Positions 1 through 64,000 of a stretch of DNA of 64,000 nucleotides are shown here, one piece after another; within the stretch, counting starts at the first letter, position 1; each line of letters begins with the position of its first letter. Both the position numbers and the translations under genes were made by a program. The notes under the pieces were generated by a model. That model did no database searches and was not told where the DNA came from. It worked only from the letters and a program-made list of their open reading frames with translations. This DNA comes from Amorphochlora amoebiformis (taxonomy: Eukaryota; Cercozoa; Chlorarachniophyceae): assembly GCA_054601695.1 (NCBI GenBank), contig BAAHQB010000455.1, positions 1 to 64,000 on the forward strand. The letters run 5' to 3'.

Positions 1-33
<33 letters not shown>
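1..33 (+). repeat. (TA)n intron end
   Basis: Pure TA repeat ending in cag, the acceptor of exon 1. The upstream part is outside the window. Confidence 0.8.
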
Positions 34-63565
<63,532 letters not shown>

Positions 63566-63580
63566 GTTACTAAATAAATA

Positions 63581-63621
<41 letters not shown>

Positions 63622-63691
63622 TTATAAATGTTGTGTATTTGTTTTATATAAAATGAACATACTTTTATACAGTGTATATGTGTAATATCTG

Positions 63692-63756
<65 letters not shown>

Positions 63757-63814
63757 GATACTTTATATGCGTATGTCTGTATGTAGATATGTATGAATGT
63801 ACATACGTATACAA

Positions 63815-63887
<73 letters not shown>

Positions 63888-64000
63888 TATATGTTGTACT
63901 TTTGTGCTTGTACACATGCTTACTGGCATGAATTTTACGTATATAACTTATGTATGTGTATAATATAAATACAATATATATTTATATATATATATATATA
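63566..64000 (+). repeat. (TA)n, intron or 3' flank
   Basis: Starts gttactaaataaat. If not spliced, the TAA at 63575-63577 ends the protein. TA repeat to the edge. Confidence 0.7.

Overview
The window is eukaryotic and is best read as the inside of one enormous plus-strand gene, cut into about 125 tiny exons (most 15-110 bases) separated by introns made almost wholly of simple repeats: (TA)n, telomere-type TTAGGG/CCCTAA arrays, (GA/CT)n, minisatellites and decayed copies of the neighbouring exons. Every unique-looking island in the AT sea is bounded on its left by ...AG and on its right by GT... (rarely GC), and successive islands keep a single open reading frame across splice junctions from position 34 to 63565. 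I did this phase book-keeping by hand. 'Phase a to b' below means that a bases of a split codon come from the previous exon and b bases are carried to the next. Roughly one tenth of the window is coding, about 2,000 codons.

The joined peptide resembles the cytoplasmic part of an IP3-receptor/ryanodine-receptor family calcium-release channel. Region 34-16000 carries beta-trefoil/MIR-like motifs ([38 protein letters not shown]). Region 17000-22600 resembles the start of the first RIH domain (TNRDRIG, then SHQQLMAQMHVIE). Region 30300-31700 carries a second RIH-like motif (FIAVFCEDHGKPIEENQN). Region 52100-55300 resembles the RIH-associated domain (LRILQFFC, then [22 protein letters not shown]). 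No pore helices or GGG(V/I)GD filter are seen; in this family they lie at the C-terminus, which would be beyond the right edge. The 5' end is also outside the window. The identification is from memory of family motifs and was not tested by a search.

Layout: 34-9390 N-terminal MIR-like exons, with telomeric introns at 2241, 3193, 3416 and 8266 and a telomere-derived minisatellite at 9391; 10686-16000 third MIR-like block and linker; 17033-22552 RIH1-like exons; 22788-29338 linker exons, ending in a seven-fold exon array; 30268-32133 RIH2-like exons; 32856-51912 long solenoid/linker region with the richest telomeric introns (36-39 kb, 47-50 kb); 52101-55265 RIH-associated-like exons; 55632-63565 downstream exons.

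The organism is probably a divergent protist with TTAGGG-type telomeres; the phylum cannot be named from this window. The most unusual property is the system formed by exons and repeats: introns built of telomere repeats and (TA)n, and at least 30 exons accompanied by partial or whole extra copies. Most partial copies follow a rule: copies upstream of an exon hold its 5' part, copies downstream hold its 3' part. Several whole copies would splice in frame. No tRNA, rRNA, CRISPR array, transposase or second gene was recognised.
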